NCBI RefSeq assembly: GCF_001578875.1
Contig: NZ_KQ969506.1
Coordinates: forward strand, 1,234,032-1,267,500
From: Streptococcus sp. DD13
Lineage (GTDB): Bacteria > Bacillota > Bacilli > Lactobacillales > Streptococcaceae
Length of the DNA stretch: 33,469 nucleotides
Direction: 5' to 3'
Both the position numbers and the translations under genes were made by a program. Below, piece after piece: positions 7,460 through 16,855 of the stretch (within the stretch, counting starts at the first letter, position 1; each line of letters begins with the position of its first letter). The notes beneath the pieces were generated by a model, which did not search any database, had not been told where the DNA came from, and worked only from the letters and a program-made list of their open reading frames with translations.

Positions 7460-8166
7460 GCCATCTTCTCTTCGAATTCTCTCAAGCTCTTGCACTGCTG
7501 GCCTTCTTCATCAAAATTATCAGGCTCCAACCAATTTTCAAAGCGCGCTTTTCGGGCCGGCCACTCTGTATCTAGCATAGAAAACCAATCCGTATCTCGC
7601 GTCCGTCCCTTATAAATCACCGCCTGTCTAAAGGTTCCCTCAAAGGTAAATCCCAAGCGTAAGGCAGCCTTGCGCGAAGGCTCATTGAGCTGGTCACACT
7701 TCCACTCATAGCGGCGATAGCCCAAGTCTTCAAAGACATACTTAGCTAGAAGATATTGTGCCTCAGTCGCCTGTCGCGTCTGCTTGAGGGCTGACGAATA
7801 AGTCACTCCTCCTACTTCGATGACCCGATTGGCCTGGTCAATCCGCATCAGAGAAAAAGTCCCCAAAGCCTTGCCACTGACCTTGTCTAGAATGGCATAA
7901 TAGACTGGATCCGTGCTTGTCTCTAACTGTTCTAAAAGTTTTTCAAGCTCCTCTAGGGTTTCCACAGGCTCTTGAAAAAGATAGGTCCACATGTCCCGCG
8001 GACTGTCGGGGCCATAGACGGCAAATAGATCCTTGGCATGCTTTTGCGTAGATAGGGTTTCTAAGATAGTATAGCGCCCTTCCAGGCGTTCGACACGAGG
8101 AAAGACAGCAGGGCCGTCATAAGTCACCGCTTCTCCAATCCTTTGTCCAAATTCGTTTACAGGCAT
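7456..8166 (-). CDS. GNAT-family N-acetyltransferase (RimJ/RimL type)
   Basis: 236 residues. An acetyl-CoA-dependent acetyltransferase of the RimJ/RimL-like group, cytosolic. Characteristic segments: the acceptor side (PRDMWTYLFQEP), the beta4 strand IEVGGVTYSSALKQTRQATEA, then YLLAKYVFEDLGYRRYEWKCD and the family-typical LNEPSRKAALRLGFTFEGTFRQ. The last matches acetyltransferases that modify ribosomal proteins or small molecules. Start supported by AAGGAG six bases upstream. The stop overlaps the start of a second, broken GNAT, so this was once a two-gene acetyltransferase operon. Substrate not determinable. Confidence 0.88.
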   Translation of the reverse strand: MPVNEFGQRIGEAVTYDGPAVFPRVERLEGRYTILETLSTQKHAKDLFAVYGPDSPRDMWTYLFQEPVETLEELEKLLEQLETSTDPVYYAILDKVSGKALGTFSLMRIDQANRVIEVGGVTYSSALKQTRQATEAQYLLAKYVFEDLGYRRYEWKCDQLNEPSRKAALRLGFTFEGTFRQAVIYKGRTRDTDWFSMLDTEWPARKARFENWLEPDNFDEEGQQCKSLREFEEKMA

Positions 8167-8215
8167 TGGTATCTCCTTATGCTAGAAAAGAAGCCAACAG
8201 GCTTCCTTTCATTTC

Positions 8216-8248
8216 TTATTTCACGACAATATTCACAAGTTTAGTTGG
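8216..8248 (-). other. Extra copy of the leuS 3' end (relic)
   Basis: On the minus strand these 33 bases read [14 protein letters not shown]. The leuS gene itself ends [14 protein letters not shown] at 8300-8332. The two DNA copies agree at about 26 of 33 bases with mostly synonymous differences, so this is a diverged allele rather than a fresh duplication. Between them lie two hairpins (TCAAACAG/CTGTTTGA at 8250-8274 and GTTGC/GCAAC at 8276-8291) without a good T-run. Confidence 0.7.
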
Positions 8249-8299
8249 CTCAAACAGTTTGGAAAGCTGTTTGAGGTTGCAAATAAGCAACTAAATTGG

Positions 8300-10801
8300 T
8301 TATTTCACAACGATATTGACCAGTTTGTTAGGTACCGCAATCACTTTCACTATTTCTTTATCCACAATCTCCGCTTTGACTTTTTCGTCAGAGAGAGCCA
8401 CTTCTTGCAATTCTTCACGGGAAAGGTCCTTGGCTACGGTTAGTTTGGCACGAACTTTTCCTTTGATTTGGACGACAATCTCGATTTCGTCTTCGACGAG
8501 TTTGCTTTCGTCCCAAGTAGGCCAAGCCACATAAGAGATGGACTCGCCTGTCCCTGCCACGGTTTGCCAGAGTTCTTCTGCCAAGTGAGGGGCAAATGGG
8601 GCAAGCAATTGGATAAAGCCTTTGGCATAGTCCACGTAGAGCTTATCTTCCTTGTTGGCTGCATTGACAAAGACCATGAGTTGGGCGATAGCCGTGTTGA
8701 ACTTCATGGATTCAATTTGCTCGGTGACAGCTTTGACAGTTTCGTTGTAGACCTTGTCCAGAGCGCCGCTATTTTCCGCAACAATCTCTTTACTTGTGAG
8801 CAAACGGTAAACACGGTCAAGGAACTTCCGGCTACCTTCTAGCCCTTCTTCTGACCAAGCGATGGAAGCATCCAGTGGCCCCATGAACATTTCATAGACC
8901 CGAAGGGTATCCGCACCGTATTGGTCGACCACATCGTCTGGGTTGACCACGTTTTTAAGCGATTTAGACATCTTAGCAGGTGCTTGCTCCAACTCTTCTC
9001 CTGTTTCCACATGGAAGAAGGATCCGTCCCGTTTTTCAACCTTATCAGTTGCCACAAGAGCTCCACGGTGATCCCGGTAGCTGGTTCCCAAGATCATCCC
9101 TTGGTTAAAGAGTTTTTGGAAGGGTTCCTTAGTCGGTACAACACCAAGGTCATAGAGGAACTTGTGCCAGAAACGAGCGTAAAGCAAGTGAAGCACGGCG
9201 TGTTCAGCCCCACCCACATAGATATCGACTGGCAACCATTGTTTGAGGAGGTCCTCATCAGCCAATTTCTCTGTGTTGTGTGGATCGATATAGCGGAGGT
9301 AGTACCAGCTTGAACCTGCCCATTGTGGCATAGTATTGGTCTCACGGCGACCTTTGACACCATCCTCACGAGTCACTTCCAGCCAGTCTATCAAGTTAGC
9401 CAATGGGCTTTCCCCAGTGCCTGAAGGGCGGATGTCCTTGGTGACTGGCAAGACAAGTGGCAATTCACTTTCTGGAACAGCTGTTGAAGTTCCATCTTCC
9501 CAATGAATAATTGGGATCGGCTCACCCCAGTAACGTTGACGGCTAAAGAGCCAGTCACGAAGACGGTAAGTGATTTTTTCTTGACCAAAGCCTTTTTCTT
9601 CCAACCAAGCGACAATCTTCGCAATCGCTTCTTCCTTGTTAAGACCGTTCAAGAAGTCAGAGTTGACGTGAAGGCCATCCTCTGTATAAGCAGCCTCTTC
9701 AACGTTGCCACCTTCAAGCACTTCTACGATTGGAAGGCCAAATTGTTTGGCAAATTCCCAGTCCCGTTCATCGTGGGCAGGTACGGCCATGACAGCACCT
9801 GTTCCGTAGCTGGCAAGAACATAGTCCGCAATCCAGATTGGGATCTCTTTACCATTGACAGGGTTGACGGCATAAGCACCCGTCCAAACCCCTGTTTTTT
9901 CCTTGGCAAGGTCGGTCCGTGCCAAGTCTGATTTAAGGCTGGCTTGGTGTTTGTAGTCCGCTACAGCCTCAGCTTGCTCTGGGCTTGTGATAGCGTCAAC
10001 CAAATCATGCTCCGGAGCCAAAACCGTAAAGGTCGCCCCAAAAAGGGTATCTGGACGTGTCGTAAAGACGGTAAATTCCTTATCGGTCCCTTTCACTTTA
10101 AAGGTGACATTGGCACCAGTTGATTTCCCGATCCAGTTGCGTTGCATATCCTTGATGGACTCTGGCCAATCAAGGTCATCCAAGTCATTGAGCAAGCGCT
10201 CAGCATAGGCAGTGATTTTGAGCATCCATTGGCGCATGGGTTTGCGGACAACTGGATAGCCACCACGCTCAGATGTTCCGTCTGGAAGAACTTCTTCGTT
10301 GGCGATAGCTGTCCCTAGTTCCTCCACCCAGTTTACTGGCACTTCTGCTTCATAAGCCAACCCTTTTTCGTAAAGCTTGGTGAAGATCCATTGCGTCCAC
10401 TTGTAATAGTTGGGGTCTGTTGTGTTGACTTCACGGTCCCAGTCGTAAGAGAAGCCAAGCGCATTGATTTGGCGTTTGAAGTTGGCAATGTTTTCCGCTG
10501 TAAAGTCCGCAGGGTCATTTCCTGTATCCATAGCGTATTGCTCTGCAGGCAAACCAAAGGCATCCCAACCCATAGGGTGAAGGACGTTGTAGCCTTGGGC
10601 ACGCTTGTAACGGCTGAGAATATCCGTCGCGGTGTAACCTTCTGGGTGGCCTACGTGAAGACCCGCTCCAGATGGGTAGGGGAACATGTCCAATGCATAA
10701 AACTTAGGTTTTGAAGCATCTGTTCCTGTCTTAAAGGTGTGATGGTCAGCCCAGTATTTTTGCCACTTAGGCTCGATTTCTTTGTGATTGTAAGTTGCCA
10801 T
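8300..10801 (-). CDS. leuS: Leucyl-tRNA synthetase
   Basis: 833 residues, normal for a bacterial LeuRS. It charges tRNA-Leu with leucine. The start at [14 protein letters not shown] is preceded by GGAG seven bases upstream; an in-frame upstream ATG at 10858 lies before the promoter and is not used. Motifs: class I HIGH box as HVGHPEGY near residue 50 ([16 protein letters not shown]), editing (CP1) domain with [12 protein letters not shown] and [15 protein letters not shown], and the KMSKS loop as [13 protein letters not shown]. The anticodon-binding and C-terminal domains follow, ending KLVNIVVK. No T-box leader is visible. The gene has an extended -10 promoter. Confidence 0.98.
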   Translation of the reverse strand: MATYNHKEIEPKWQKYWADHHTFKTGTDASKPKFYALDMFPYPSGAGLHVGHPEGYTATDILSRYKRAQGYNVLHPMGWDAFGLPAEQYAMDTGNDPADFTAENIANFKRQINALGFSYDWDREVNTTDPNYYKWTQWIFTKLYEKGLAYEAEVPVNWVEELGTAIANEEVLPDGTSERGGYPVVRKPMRQWMLKITAYAERLLNDLDDLDWPESIKDMQRNWIGKSTGANVTFKVKGTDKEFTVFTTRPDTLFGATFTVLAPEHDLVDAITSPEQAEAVADYKHQASLKSDLARTDLAKEKTGVWTGAYAVNPVNGKEIPIWIADYVLASYGTGAVMAVPAHDERDWEFAKQFGLPIVEVLEGGNVEEAAYTEDGLHVNSDFLNGLNKEEAIAKIVAWLEEKGFGQEKITYRLRDWLFSRQRYWGEPIPIIHWEDGTSTAVPESELPLVLPVTKDIRPSGTGESPLANLIDWLEVTREDGVKGRRETNTMPQWAGSSWYYLRYIDPHNTEKLADEDLLKQWLPVDIYVGGAEHAVLHLLYARFWHKFLYDLGVVPTKEPFQKLFNQGMILGTSYRDHRGALVATDKVEKRDGSFFHVETGEELEQAPAKMSKSLKNVVNPDDVVDQYGADTLRVYEMFMGPLDASIAWSEEGLEGSRKFLDRVYRLLTSKEIVAENSGALDKVYNETVKAVTEQIESMKFNTAIAQLMVFVNAANKEDKLYVDYAKGFIQLLAPFAPHLAEELWQTVAGTGESISYVAWPTWDESKLVEDEIEIVVQIKGKVRAKLTVAKDLSREELQEVALSDEKVKAEIVDKEIVKVIAVPNKLVNIVVK

Positions 10802-10834
10802 TTGCAGTCTCCATGTAAAAACAATATTCCTCTT

Positions 10835-10843
10835 ATTATAACA
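10835..10843 (-). promoter_or_regulatory. leuS promoter (extended -10)
   Basis: Minus strand TGT-TATAAT, a perfect extended -10 (TATAAT at 10835-10840), about 34 bases before the leuS start. No good -35, as expected for extended -10 promoters. Confidence 0.65.
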
Positions 10844-10959
10844 CATTTGATGAATCATCTTTCATCCTAGCTTATCAGATGTTATAAAATTCCCTATGTC
10901 CTGCGATTTTCGATTATTGTATCGGCTGAACTTCACATTCTCCAATCTTACCGACAAAA

Positions 10960-10993
10960 TAAATATCACCCTGATTGGATTTCTCAGGGTGAT
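10960..10993 (-). terminator. Terminator after pepO
   Basis: Perfect 10-base stem ATCACCCTGA (10965-10974) / TCAGGGTGAT (10984-10993) with a 9-base loop, followed on the minus strand by ATTTATTTTG. It lies about 47 bases past the pepO stop. The rest of the 10862-11039 gap shows no gene. Confidence 0.8.
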
Positions 10994-11039
10994 GCGCTCA
11001 GCTAATCGAAATGAAGCGTCTTCGATATCGAAAGCTCTC

Positions 11040-12935
11040 TTACCAGATAATGACACGGTCTGCTTCAGCCCGCCACATTCCATCGCCTTCTTGGATACCG
11101 AAGGTTTCGTGGAAATCTGCAAAGTTTGGTAATTGGATGTTCGTCCGAAGTTTTGCAGGAGCATGGACATCGACCTTGGCCAGCATCTGCATGTATTCTG
11201 GCCGGGCCTTCATTCGCCAAATGCGCGCAAAGTTGGTAAAGAATTCTTCTGCTGAGAAGTCTGCTTCTTTCTTCGCTGCTTCAAGCGCTGCAGCAATCCC
11301 TCCAAGATCCGCAATATTTTCAGATACAGTTAGCTTCCCACTAACTTTTGCTCCGTAAGAATCTTGCCCTTCAAACTGGTCTACCACGCGCTGGGTCCGA
11401 GCCGTAAAGGCTTCATAGTCTTCTGGCTTCCACCAGTTTTTCAGGTTCCCATGCTCATCAAAGGCGGCTCCATTCGAATCAAAGGCATGAGAGATTTCAT
11501 GAGCGATAACTGCTCCAATCCCCCCATAATTAGCAGATGCACTTTGTTCGATGGAATAAAATGGTGCTTGTAGAATCGCTGCCGGAAAGACAATTTGATT
11601 TTGTTGAGGGTTGTAGTAGGCATTGACCATATGAGCGGGCATCCCCCATTCTTCCTGATCGACAGGCTGATTCCACTTGCTCCAAGTGTGCGCAATCGAA
11701 ATCTCTGCCAAACGCTGCGCATTTTCCACCAAGCTAAGCTTGTCGTCAATGATTTTTTTCGCGTAGGTATCTGGTAGTTTTTCTGGGTAGCCGATATGAG
11801 GCGTGATGACATTCAGCTTAATCACTGCCTTTTCGCGCGTTTCACGGTCCAGCCAGTCGGCACTTTCTAAGCGTGACTTGTAGACCTCGATCATGGTTGC
11901 GACCTTCTGCTCTACATCTGCCTTGGCTTCTGGTGAGAATTTTTGTCCTGCATACCAGAGACCCAAAGCCTGATTATAGGGACCTTCTGCCAGGGCAAAA
12001 GCTGATTTTTCTTTCGGACGAGCTTCTGGAATCCCTGATAGAATCCGGCCATACTCGCCAGATTGGACGCGCAACTCTTCGGTCAAATAGGAGGTCCAGC
12101 TATTTGCTGCTCCTAATTTCAAGTAGGCATGCAGGTTTTCCCAGTTATCGGCAGAATAAAGGGTCGCTGCATAGTCGGTCCAAAAGCGTTCTGAGCCTAC
12201 GATGAGTTTTTCTGGGACCTCTCCGACCACTTGAGTAAAGAAGTCTTCTAATGGCAACTCAGGAGCCAACTTTGCAAAATCCGAAAAAGCATACGGATGG
12301 TAGAGGCTCTTGTAGTCGGATTGCTCTTCATTGGACAAGACATAACGCGCTAATGCTGCATCCACCGCTAAGACTTTGTCCAAGATATCCGCGACTTCCT
12401 CTTGCGAATATCCAAACTGTGGCAAGATTTTTTCTTGTGATGCGCGCCAAGCCGCAAGTAAGGGGCCTGCTTCTTCATTTCCTTCTTCATAGTAGGAGGT
12501 ATCAGGCAAGATGATACTTGGCTCTTCCGCCCAGAGAACATTTAACTGTGCGTTCATAAAGTCAGGAGCAATTCCAAATGGCATCAAATTAGGCTTTCCA
12601 GCCAATTCATAAGCGGCCAGCTTGCTGGTAAAGTCTTCAAAGGAAGAGAGGGCATTGATTTCTTCTACCAAAGGCATGGCGGGAGTAACGCCAGCCGCCT
12701 CGCGCCCTTCAAAGTCCGTCGTCATTTGATGGTATTTGACAAAGTTTTGCAAGATAGGGTCCTCAGGGAGGTTCTTGCCTTCCAACCATTCTCCCGTTGT
12801 TTTCAGCATCAATTCTTCAATCTCATCAGATAAATCATTGAAGCCTCCTACACGGGGTTTATCTGCAGGAATTTCGGCAGTCTCTGCCCATTTCCCATTG
12901 ACATAGTCATAAAAGTCATCTTGTAATCGTGTCAT
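11040..12935 (-). CDS. pepO: Endopeptidase O (M13 neprilysin-like metallopeptidase)
   Basis: 631 residues, full length for PepO. A zinc metalloendopeptidase of family M13 cleaving short peptides; in streptococci it is also reported on the surface as a binding protein for host factors. Zinc site HEISH (His479, His483, in IGAVIAHEISHAFD) and the third ligand Glu539 in ENIADLGG. The M13 signatures VNAYYNPQQNQIVFPAAILQ and the terminal tryptophan (RVIIW) are present. No signal peptide. It is divergent from the manganese transporter operon, the same arrangement as pepO-psaBCA of pneumococcus. The shared 200-base gap raises the possibility of joint metal-dependent control (inference). Confidence 0.97.
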   Translation of the reverse strand: MTRLQDDFYDYVNGKWAETAEIPADKPRVGGFNDLSDEIEELMLKTTGEWLEGKNLPEDPILQNFVKYHQMTTDFEGREAAGVTPAMPLVEEINALSSFEDFTSKLAAYELAGKPNLMPFGIAPDFMNAQLNVLWAEEPSIILPDTSYYEEGNEEAGPLLAAWRASQEKILPQFGYSQEEVADILDKVLAVDAALARYVLSNEEQSDYKSLYHPYAFSDFAKLAPELPLEDFFTQVVGEVPEKLIVGSERFWTDYAATLYSADNWENLHAYLKLGAANSWTSYLTEELRVQSGEYGRILSGIPEARPKEKSAFALAEGPYNQALGLWYAGQKFSPEAKADVEQKVATMIEVYKSRLESADWLDRETREKAVIKLNVITPHIGYPEKLPDTYAKKIIDDKLSLVENAQRLAEISIAHTWSKWNQPVDQEEWGMPAHMVNAYYNPQQNQIVFPAAILQAPFYSIEQSASANYGGIGAVIAHEISHAFDSNGAAFDEHGNLKNWWKPEDYEAFTARTQRVVDQFEGQDSYGAKVSGKLTVSENIADLGGIAAALEAAKKEADFSAEEFFTNFARIWRMKARPEYMQMLAKVDVHAPAKLRTNIQLPNFADFHETFGIQEGDGMWRAEADRVIIW

Positions 12936-13079
12936 ACTGTTCTCGCTTTCATTTTTCTTTTATCCTAACAAAATTAAGCAAGAAGTTCAAATTTTCATAC
13001 CGTCTTTTCAAGATTTCCCTCTGTTTGAGGACGTCTTCCTGCCTACTTTGATCGCAAAAAAACTGAAATTTTTTCCATA

Positions 13080-13115
13080 AATTAAGTTGACTTAATTTTA
13101 TTGTTAAGGTATATT
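13080..13115 (+). promoter_or_regulatory. Manganese-transporter promoter with overlapping DtxR/ScaR-type operator
   Basis: -35 TTGACT (13087-13092), 17-base spacer, -10 TATATT (13110-13115). The -35 lies inside a perfect palindrome AATTAAG-TTGA-CTTAATT (13080-13097). This resembles the operator described for ScaR/SloR/PsaR in streptococci, where manganese-loaded repressor blocks RNA polymerase. A second AT-rich half (TTAAGGTATATTAA) covers the -10. The operon's last gene is the matching regulator. Confidence 0.85.
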
Positions 13116-13136
13116 AATATAAAAGGAGCAAAAAAT

Positions 13137-13859
13137 ATGATTCAAATTGAAAACCTCAGTGTTTCCTACCAGCAAACACTGGCTTTGGAGGATATTTCGC
13201 TCACCATTCAAGGGCCTACTATTCTTGGAATCCTAGGTCCCAATGGGGCCGGAAAGTCCACCCTTCTCAAGGCGATGCTAGGCCTTCTCCCTCACTCAGG
13301 AAGTGTCCAGCTCGATCAGGTGGCGCTCACCCAGTCTCTTCAGCGAGTCGCCTACGTTGAGCAAAAGACGGCGATTGATTTTCACTTCCCCATCAACGTG
13401 CGGGAGTGTGTTTCTCTTGGCCTTTATCCCCAGCAGTCTATCTTCAAGCGAAAAACGAAAGCAGACCTCCAAAAAGTGGAGGACGCGATGGAGCTGGTCA
13501 ATGTCACAGACTTAGCGGATCGCCAAATCGGACAGCTCTCGGGAGGTCAATTTCAACGGGTTTTGATCGCCAGGTGCTTGGTGCAAGAAGCGGACGTCAT
13601 CTTCTTGGATGAACCCTTTGCTGGGATTGACTCTATCAGCGAAGACATCATCATGCAGACCCTTCAGACCTTAAAGAAGGAAGGCAAAACGATTCTCATC
13701 GTTCATCACGACCTGAGTAAAGTCCCCGCCTACTTTGATCACATCCTCCTCCTACACCGCAAGCTCATCGCTTATGGTAAAACAGAGGAAACCTTTACAG
13801 AAGACAATCTACAAGCAGCCTACGGACATGAATTATTTATAGGAGGTGGTATCAGATGA
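13137..13859 (+). CDS. psaB: Manganese ABC transporter, ATP-binding protein
   Basis: 240 residues; the ATPase of a high-affinity Mn/Zn/Fe-type ABC importer (PsaB in pneumococcus, ScaC in S. gordonii, SloA in S. mutans). Start chosen at ATG 13137 ([13 protein letters not shown]) after AAAGGAGC; the longer reading from a TTG overlaps the promoter. Walker A GPNGAGKS (34-41), Q-loop [12 protein letters not shown], signature LSGGQFQR, Walker [14 protein letters not shown]-loop IVHHDL. The [12 protein letters not shown] segment is typical of metal-transporter ATPases. The stop overlaps the permease start by four bases (ATGA), so the two are translationally coupled. Confidence 0.96.
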   Translation: MIQIENLSVSYQQTLALEDISLTIQGPTILGILGPNGAGKSTLLKAMLGLLPHSGSVQLDQVALTQSLQRVAYVEQKTAIDFHFPINVRECVSLGLYPQQSIFKRKTKADLQKVEDAMELVNVTDLADRQIGQLSGGQFQRVLIARCLVQEADVIFLDEPFAGIDSISEDIIMQTLQTLKKEGKTILIVHHDLSKVPAYFDHILLLHRKLIAYGKTEETFTEDNLQAAYGHELFIGGGIR

Positions 13860-14698
13860 TTGCTGAATTTATCGATGGATTGCAACAATTCCACTTCCTA
13901 CAAAACGCCTTTATCACAGCCATCGCCATTGGGCTGGTTGCTGGAGCCGTTGGATGCTTTATCATCCTAAGAGGCATGTCCCTCATGGGGGATGCCATTT
14001 CCCATGCGGTCCTTCCAGGGGTTGCCCTCTCCTTCATTTTGGGAATCAATTTCTTTATCGGAGCTATCGTCTTTGGACTCCTGGCTTCTGTCCTCATCAC
14101 CTATATCAAGAGCAACTCTATCATCAAGGGGGACACGGCGATCGGGATTACTTTTTCTTCTTTCTTAGCCTTGGGAGTCATTCTCATTGGAGTGGCCAAT
14201 AGCTCGACGGACCTCTTCCATATCCTCTTTGGAAATATCTTGGCAGTGCAAGACCATGACATGTGGATCACCATCGGAGTCGGCGCTGCAGTATTGCTCC
14301 TTATTTTTCTGCTATTTCGTCCCTTGCTACTCACTTCCTTCGATCCCGTCCTGGCCCAATCCATGGGGGTCCGAGTCAAGGTCTACCACTATCTCTTGAT
14401 GGTGCTCTTAACCTTGGTCTCTGTCACAGCTATGCAGAGCGTTGGAACGATCCTGATCGTCGCTATGCTCATCACACCGGCTGCGACAGCCTACCTCTAT
14501 GTCAATAGCCTCTGGTCCATGATGCTCTTGTCCTCCGGATTAGGAGCACTGGCATCCGTCGTCGGACTCTTTATTGGTTACAGTTTTAACATTGCGGTTG
14601 GCTCTTGTATCGTCCTGACTTCCGCTCTCTTCTTCTTGATTAGCTTTTTCATCGCGCCCAAGCAACGAAAAGGCAAACGGGCTACTTCGTCTCACTAA
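13856..14698 (+). CDS. psaC: Manganese ABC transporter, permease
   Basis: 280 residues with about eight membrane helices; the channel subunit (PsaC/ScaB/SloB, ABC-3 family). Opening [35 protein letters not shown] and the following [22 protein letters not shown] are strongly conserved in manganese/zinc permeases. [20 protein letters not shown] and [27 protein letters not shown] complete the signature. The basic C-terminus ([12 protein letters not shown]) is cytoplasmic. It overlaps psaB by four bases and is followed after 26 bases by the lipoprotein gene. Confidence 0.96.
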   Translation: MIAEFIDGLQQFHFLQNAFITAIAIGLVAGAVGCFIILRGMSLMGDAISHAVLPGVALSFILGINFFIGAIVFGLLASVLITYIKSNSIIKGDTAIGITFSSFLALGVILIGVANSSTDLFHILFGNILAVQDHDMWITIGVGAAVLLLIFLLFRPLLLTSFDPVLAQSMGVRVKVYHYLLMVLLTLVSVTAMQSVGTILIVAMLITPAATAYLYVNSLWSMMLLSSGLGALASVVGLFIGYSFNIAVGSCIVLTSALFFLISFFIAPKQRKGKRATSSH

Positions 14699-14724
14699 TC
14701 ATCTCATTCTAAAGGAGAAACAAA

Positions 14725-15654
14725 ATGAAAAAGATATCGTCTATTCTTGCCCTATTTGTGGCTCTCTTGTTTGGCCTGATGGCTTGTAGCAAAAACACTT
14801 CCTCTAGTTCCTCTGATAAATTAAAGGTGGTCACAACCAACTCCATCATCGCGGACATGACCAAAAATATCGCTGGAGACAAGATCGACCTTCACAGTAT
14901 CGTTCCCGTCGGACAAGACCCCCACGAATACGAACCACTCCCTGAAGATGTCAAGAAGACCTCGCAAGCTGACCTAATCTTCTACAACGGGATCAACCTT
15001 GAAACCGGTGGCAATGCTTGGTTTACCAAATTAATCAAAAATGCTAATAAAGAAGAAAACAAGGATTACTTCGCCGTCAGTGATGGAGTCGATGTCATCT
15101 ACCTAGAAGGTCAAAACGAAGCAGGAAAAGAAGATCCACACGCCTGGCTCAACCTCGAAAATGGGATTCTCTACGCAAAAAATATCGCCAAACACCTGAT
15201 CGAAAAGGACCCTAAAAATAAGGACTTCTACGAAAAAAATCTGGCATCTTATACTGAAAAACTCAACAAACTCGACCAAGAAGCCAAACAATCCTTCAAC
15301 AATATCCCTGCAGACAAGAAGATGATTGTGACCAGCGAAGGTTGTTTCAAGTATTTCTCAAAAGCCTACGGCGTCCCATCTGCATACATCTGGGAAATCA
15401 ATACGGAAGAAGAAGGTACCCCTGACCAAATCAAAACACTGGTAGAAAAGCTCCGTAAAACCAAGGTTCCAGCCCTCTTTGTGGAATCAAGCGTCGATGA
15501 GCGACCAATGCAGACCGTCTCAACAGATACCAAGATCCCGATCTATGCAAAAATCTTTACGGATTCCATTGCCAAAGAAGGAGAGACTGGAGACAGCTAC
15601 TACAGCATGATGAAATGGAATCTCGAAAAGATCTCTCAAGGCTTACAACAATAA
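14725..15654 (+). CDS. psaA: Manganese-binding lipoprotein / adhesin
   Basis: 309 residues; the extracellular solute-binding lipoprotein of the transporter (PsaA/ScaA/SloC/FimA/SsaB, the LraI antigen family), also reported in adhesion and virulence. Signal peptide with lipobox LMAC at about residue 20, then a Ser-rich linker. Metal ligands as in PsaA: His in [14 protein letters not shown], His in [13 protein letters not shown], Glu in [13 protein letters not shown], and the Asp in [19 protein letters not shown] ribosome binding site. Last intact gene of the operon; a DtxR-type regulator follows after 10 bases, where several related species instead have tpx. Confidence 0.97.
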   Translation: MKKISSILALFVALLFGLMACSKNTSSSSSDKLKVVTTNSIIADMTKNIAGDKIDLHSIVPVGQDPHEYEPLPEDVKKTSQADLIFYNGINLETGGNAWFTKLIKNANKEENKDYFAVSDGVDVIYLEGQNEAGKEDPHAWLNLENGILYAKNIAKHLIEKDPKNKDFYEKNLASYTEKLNKLDQEAKQSFNNIPADKKMIVTSEGCFKYFSKAYGVPSAYIWEINTEEEGTPDQIKTLVEKLRKTKVPALFVESSVDERPMQTVSTDTKIPIYAKIFTDSIAKEGETGDSYYSMMKWNLEKISQGLQQ

Positions 15655-15664
15655 GGAACAGATC

Positions 15665-16311
15665 ATGACGCCAAATAAAGAAGACTACCTCAAAACGATC
15701 TATGATATCGGCATGCACGAAGAAAAATTACCAATAAGGAAATCGCTCAGCGCATGTCCGTCTCCCCTCCTGCTGTGTCGGAGATGACCAAACGCATGAT
15801 TGCCGAAGGTCTTATCGGAAAGGATCCAAAGAAAGGCTACCGCATCACTGAAGAGGGTAGTCGCCTCATCACGGATCTCTACCGCAAGCACCGTCTCATC
15901 GAGACCTTCCTAGCCCAATGTCTGGATTATCGCTTGGATCAAATTCATGAAGAAGCAGAAATTTTGGAACATACCGTTTCCACTCTATTTATCGATCGCC
16001 TTGAGAAACTATTGGAGTCTCCTACCCACTGTCCTCATGGAGGGAAAATCCCTGCCAAGGGAAAAAGCCTCGTCGAAGACTATACCACTAGGCTATCTGA
16101 TGTGACTGAAAAAGCAACCTATCAGATCGTCCGCATCGATGACCGAAAGGAACAAATCCATTTCCTGCAGCAGCATGAGATGGCAATCGGCCAACAATTT
16201 CAACTAACCGACTATGATCCGATCAACCACATCTGGACGATCCAGCTGTCTGATCGCTTTCTACCTTTACCGTCCTCCATTACCCAATTCCTGTATATCA
16301 CGCCAGTCTAA
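15665..16311 (+). pseudogene. DtxR/MntR-family manganese regulator (ScaR/SloR type), one-base frameshift
   Basis: The expected product is a ~215-residue manganese-dependent repressor of the operon just upstream. The start at 15665 (MTPNKEDYLKTIYDIGMHEEK, ribosome binding site AAGGAAC) is a perfect DtxR N-terminus, but the frame breaks in the A-run at about 15721-15726. Adding one A continues as ITNKEIAQRMSVSPPAVSEM, the winged-helix recognition region, and on to the natural end. The metal-binding/dimerisation part (DYRLDQIHEEAEILEH, PHGGKIP) and a C-terminal FeoA/SH3-like domain are intact. An internal ATG at 15754 would give a 185-residue product lacking the first DNA-binding helices. It could be a true null, slippage-corrected, or a sequencing error. 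Confidence 0.88.
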
Positions 16312-16318
16312 GCATCAC

Positions 16319-16353
16319 AAAATCCTACTGAAAATTGATTTCAGTAGGATTTT
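16319..16353. terminator. Bidirectional terminator after the manganese operon and dtd
   Basis: Perfect 15-base stem AAAATCCTACTGAAA / TTTCAGTAGGATTTT with a 5-base loop, giving T-runs on both strands between the converging regulator gene and dtd. Confidence 0.93.
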
Positions 16354-16356
16354 TCG

Positions 16357-16800
16357 TTAACGATTTTGGGTATCGAGGAGGATGGTCACCGGTCCATCAT
16401 TCGTCAGCTGGACCTGCATGTCGGCCGCAAAGACGCCCTCTTGCACCTCTACTTCCTGCGAGAGCAGGTTATTAAAGTCCGCATACAATCTACGTGCCTG
16501 ATCTGGTTGCGCTGCACCTGTAAATGCCGGACGATTCCCTTTTTTGGTCTGGGCGTAGAGGGTAAACTGAGAGACAGACAAGATGCTGCCCTGAATGTCT
16601 TTGACAGACAGATTCATTTTCCCATCTGCATCTGAAAAAATCCGCATCTGTGTGATTTTTCGACTAGCATAGATCAGATCCTCCTGATCATCATCTGGTC
16701 CAATCCCAACCAAGAGAAGAAGACCTTGACCGATATGAGCCACTTCTTCTCCTTCAATCGAGACCGAAGCCTCGCTCACCCGTTGCACAACGACTTTCAC
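16357..16800 (-). CDS. dtd: D-aminoacyl-tRNA deacylase
   Basis: 147 residues; hydrolyses D-Tyr-tRNA and other D-aminoacyl-tRNAs (and Gly-tRNA-Ala), preventing D-amino acids entering proteins. I place the start at GTG 16800 ([17 protein letters not shown]), which has AAGGA seven bases upstream and matches the family N-terminus. A longer frame from an ATG at 16839 has no family support. Catalytic motifs SQFTL (77-81) and the Gly-cisPro NDGPVT (134-139) are both present. It lies 55 bases after relA, an association seen widely in Firmicutes (rel-dtd operon). Confidence 0.95.
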   Translation of the reverse strand: MKVVVQRVSEASVSIEGEEVAHIGQGLLLLVGIGPDDDQEDLIYASRKITQMRIFSDADGKMNLSVKDIQGSILSVSQFTLYAQTKKGNRPAFTGAAQPDQARRLYADFNNLLSQEVEVQEGVFAADMQVQLTNDGPVTILLDTQNR

Positions 16801-16855
16801 GATTTCATCCTTTCTTTTGCCAAAAATAGACTCCCTCACAGACTCCGACTAGTTG

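Noticed and set aside
8468..10714. Several 70-140 codon plus-strand ORFs inside leuS
   Set aside because: No ribosome binding sites or recognisable motifs; antisense shadows of a highly biased coding gene.
10802..11039. T-box leader for leuS
   Set aside because: The promoter lies ~34 bases before the start, leaving no room for a T-box; the hairpin here belongs to the pepO end.
13101..13136. Longer start (TTG) for the manganese ATPase
   Set aside because: It would overlap the -10 box; ATG at 13137 has an AAAGGAG site and matches the family start.
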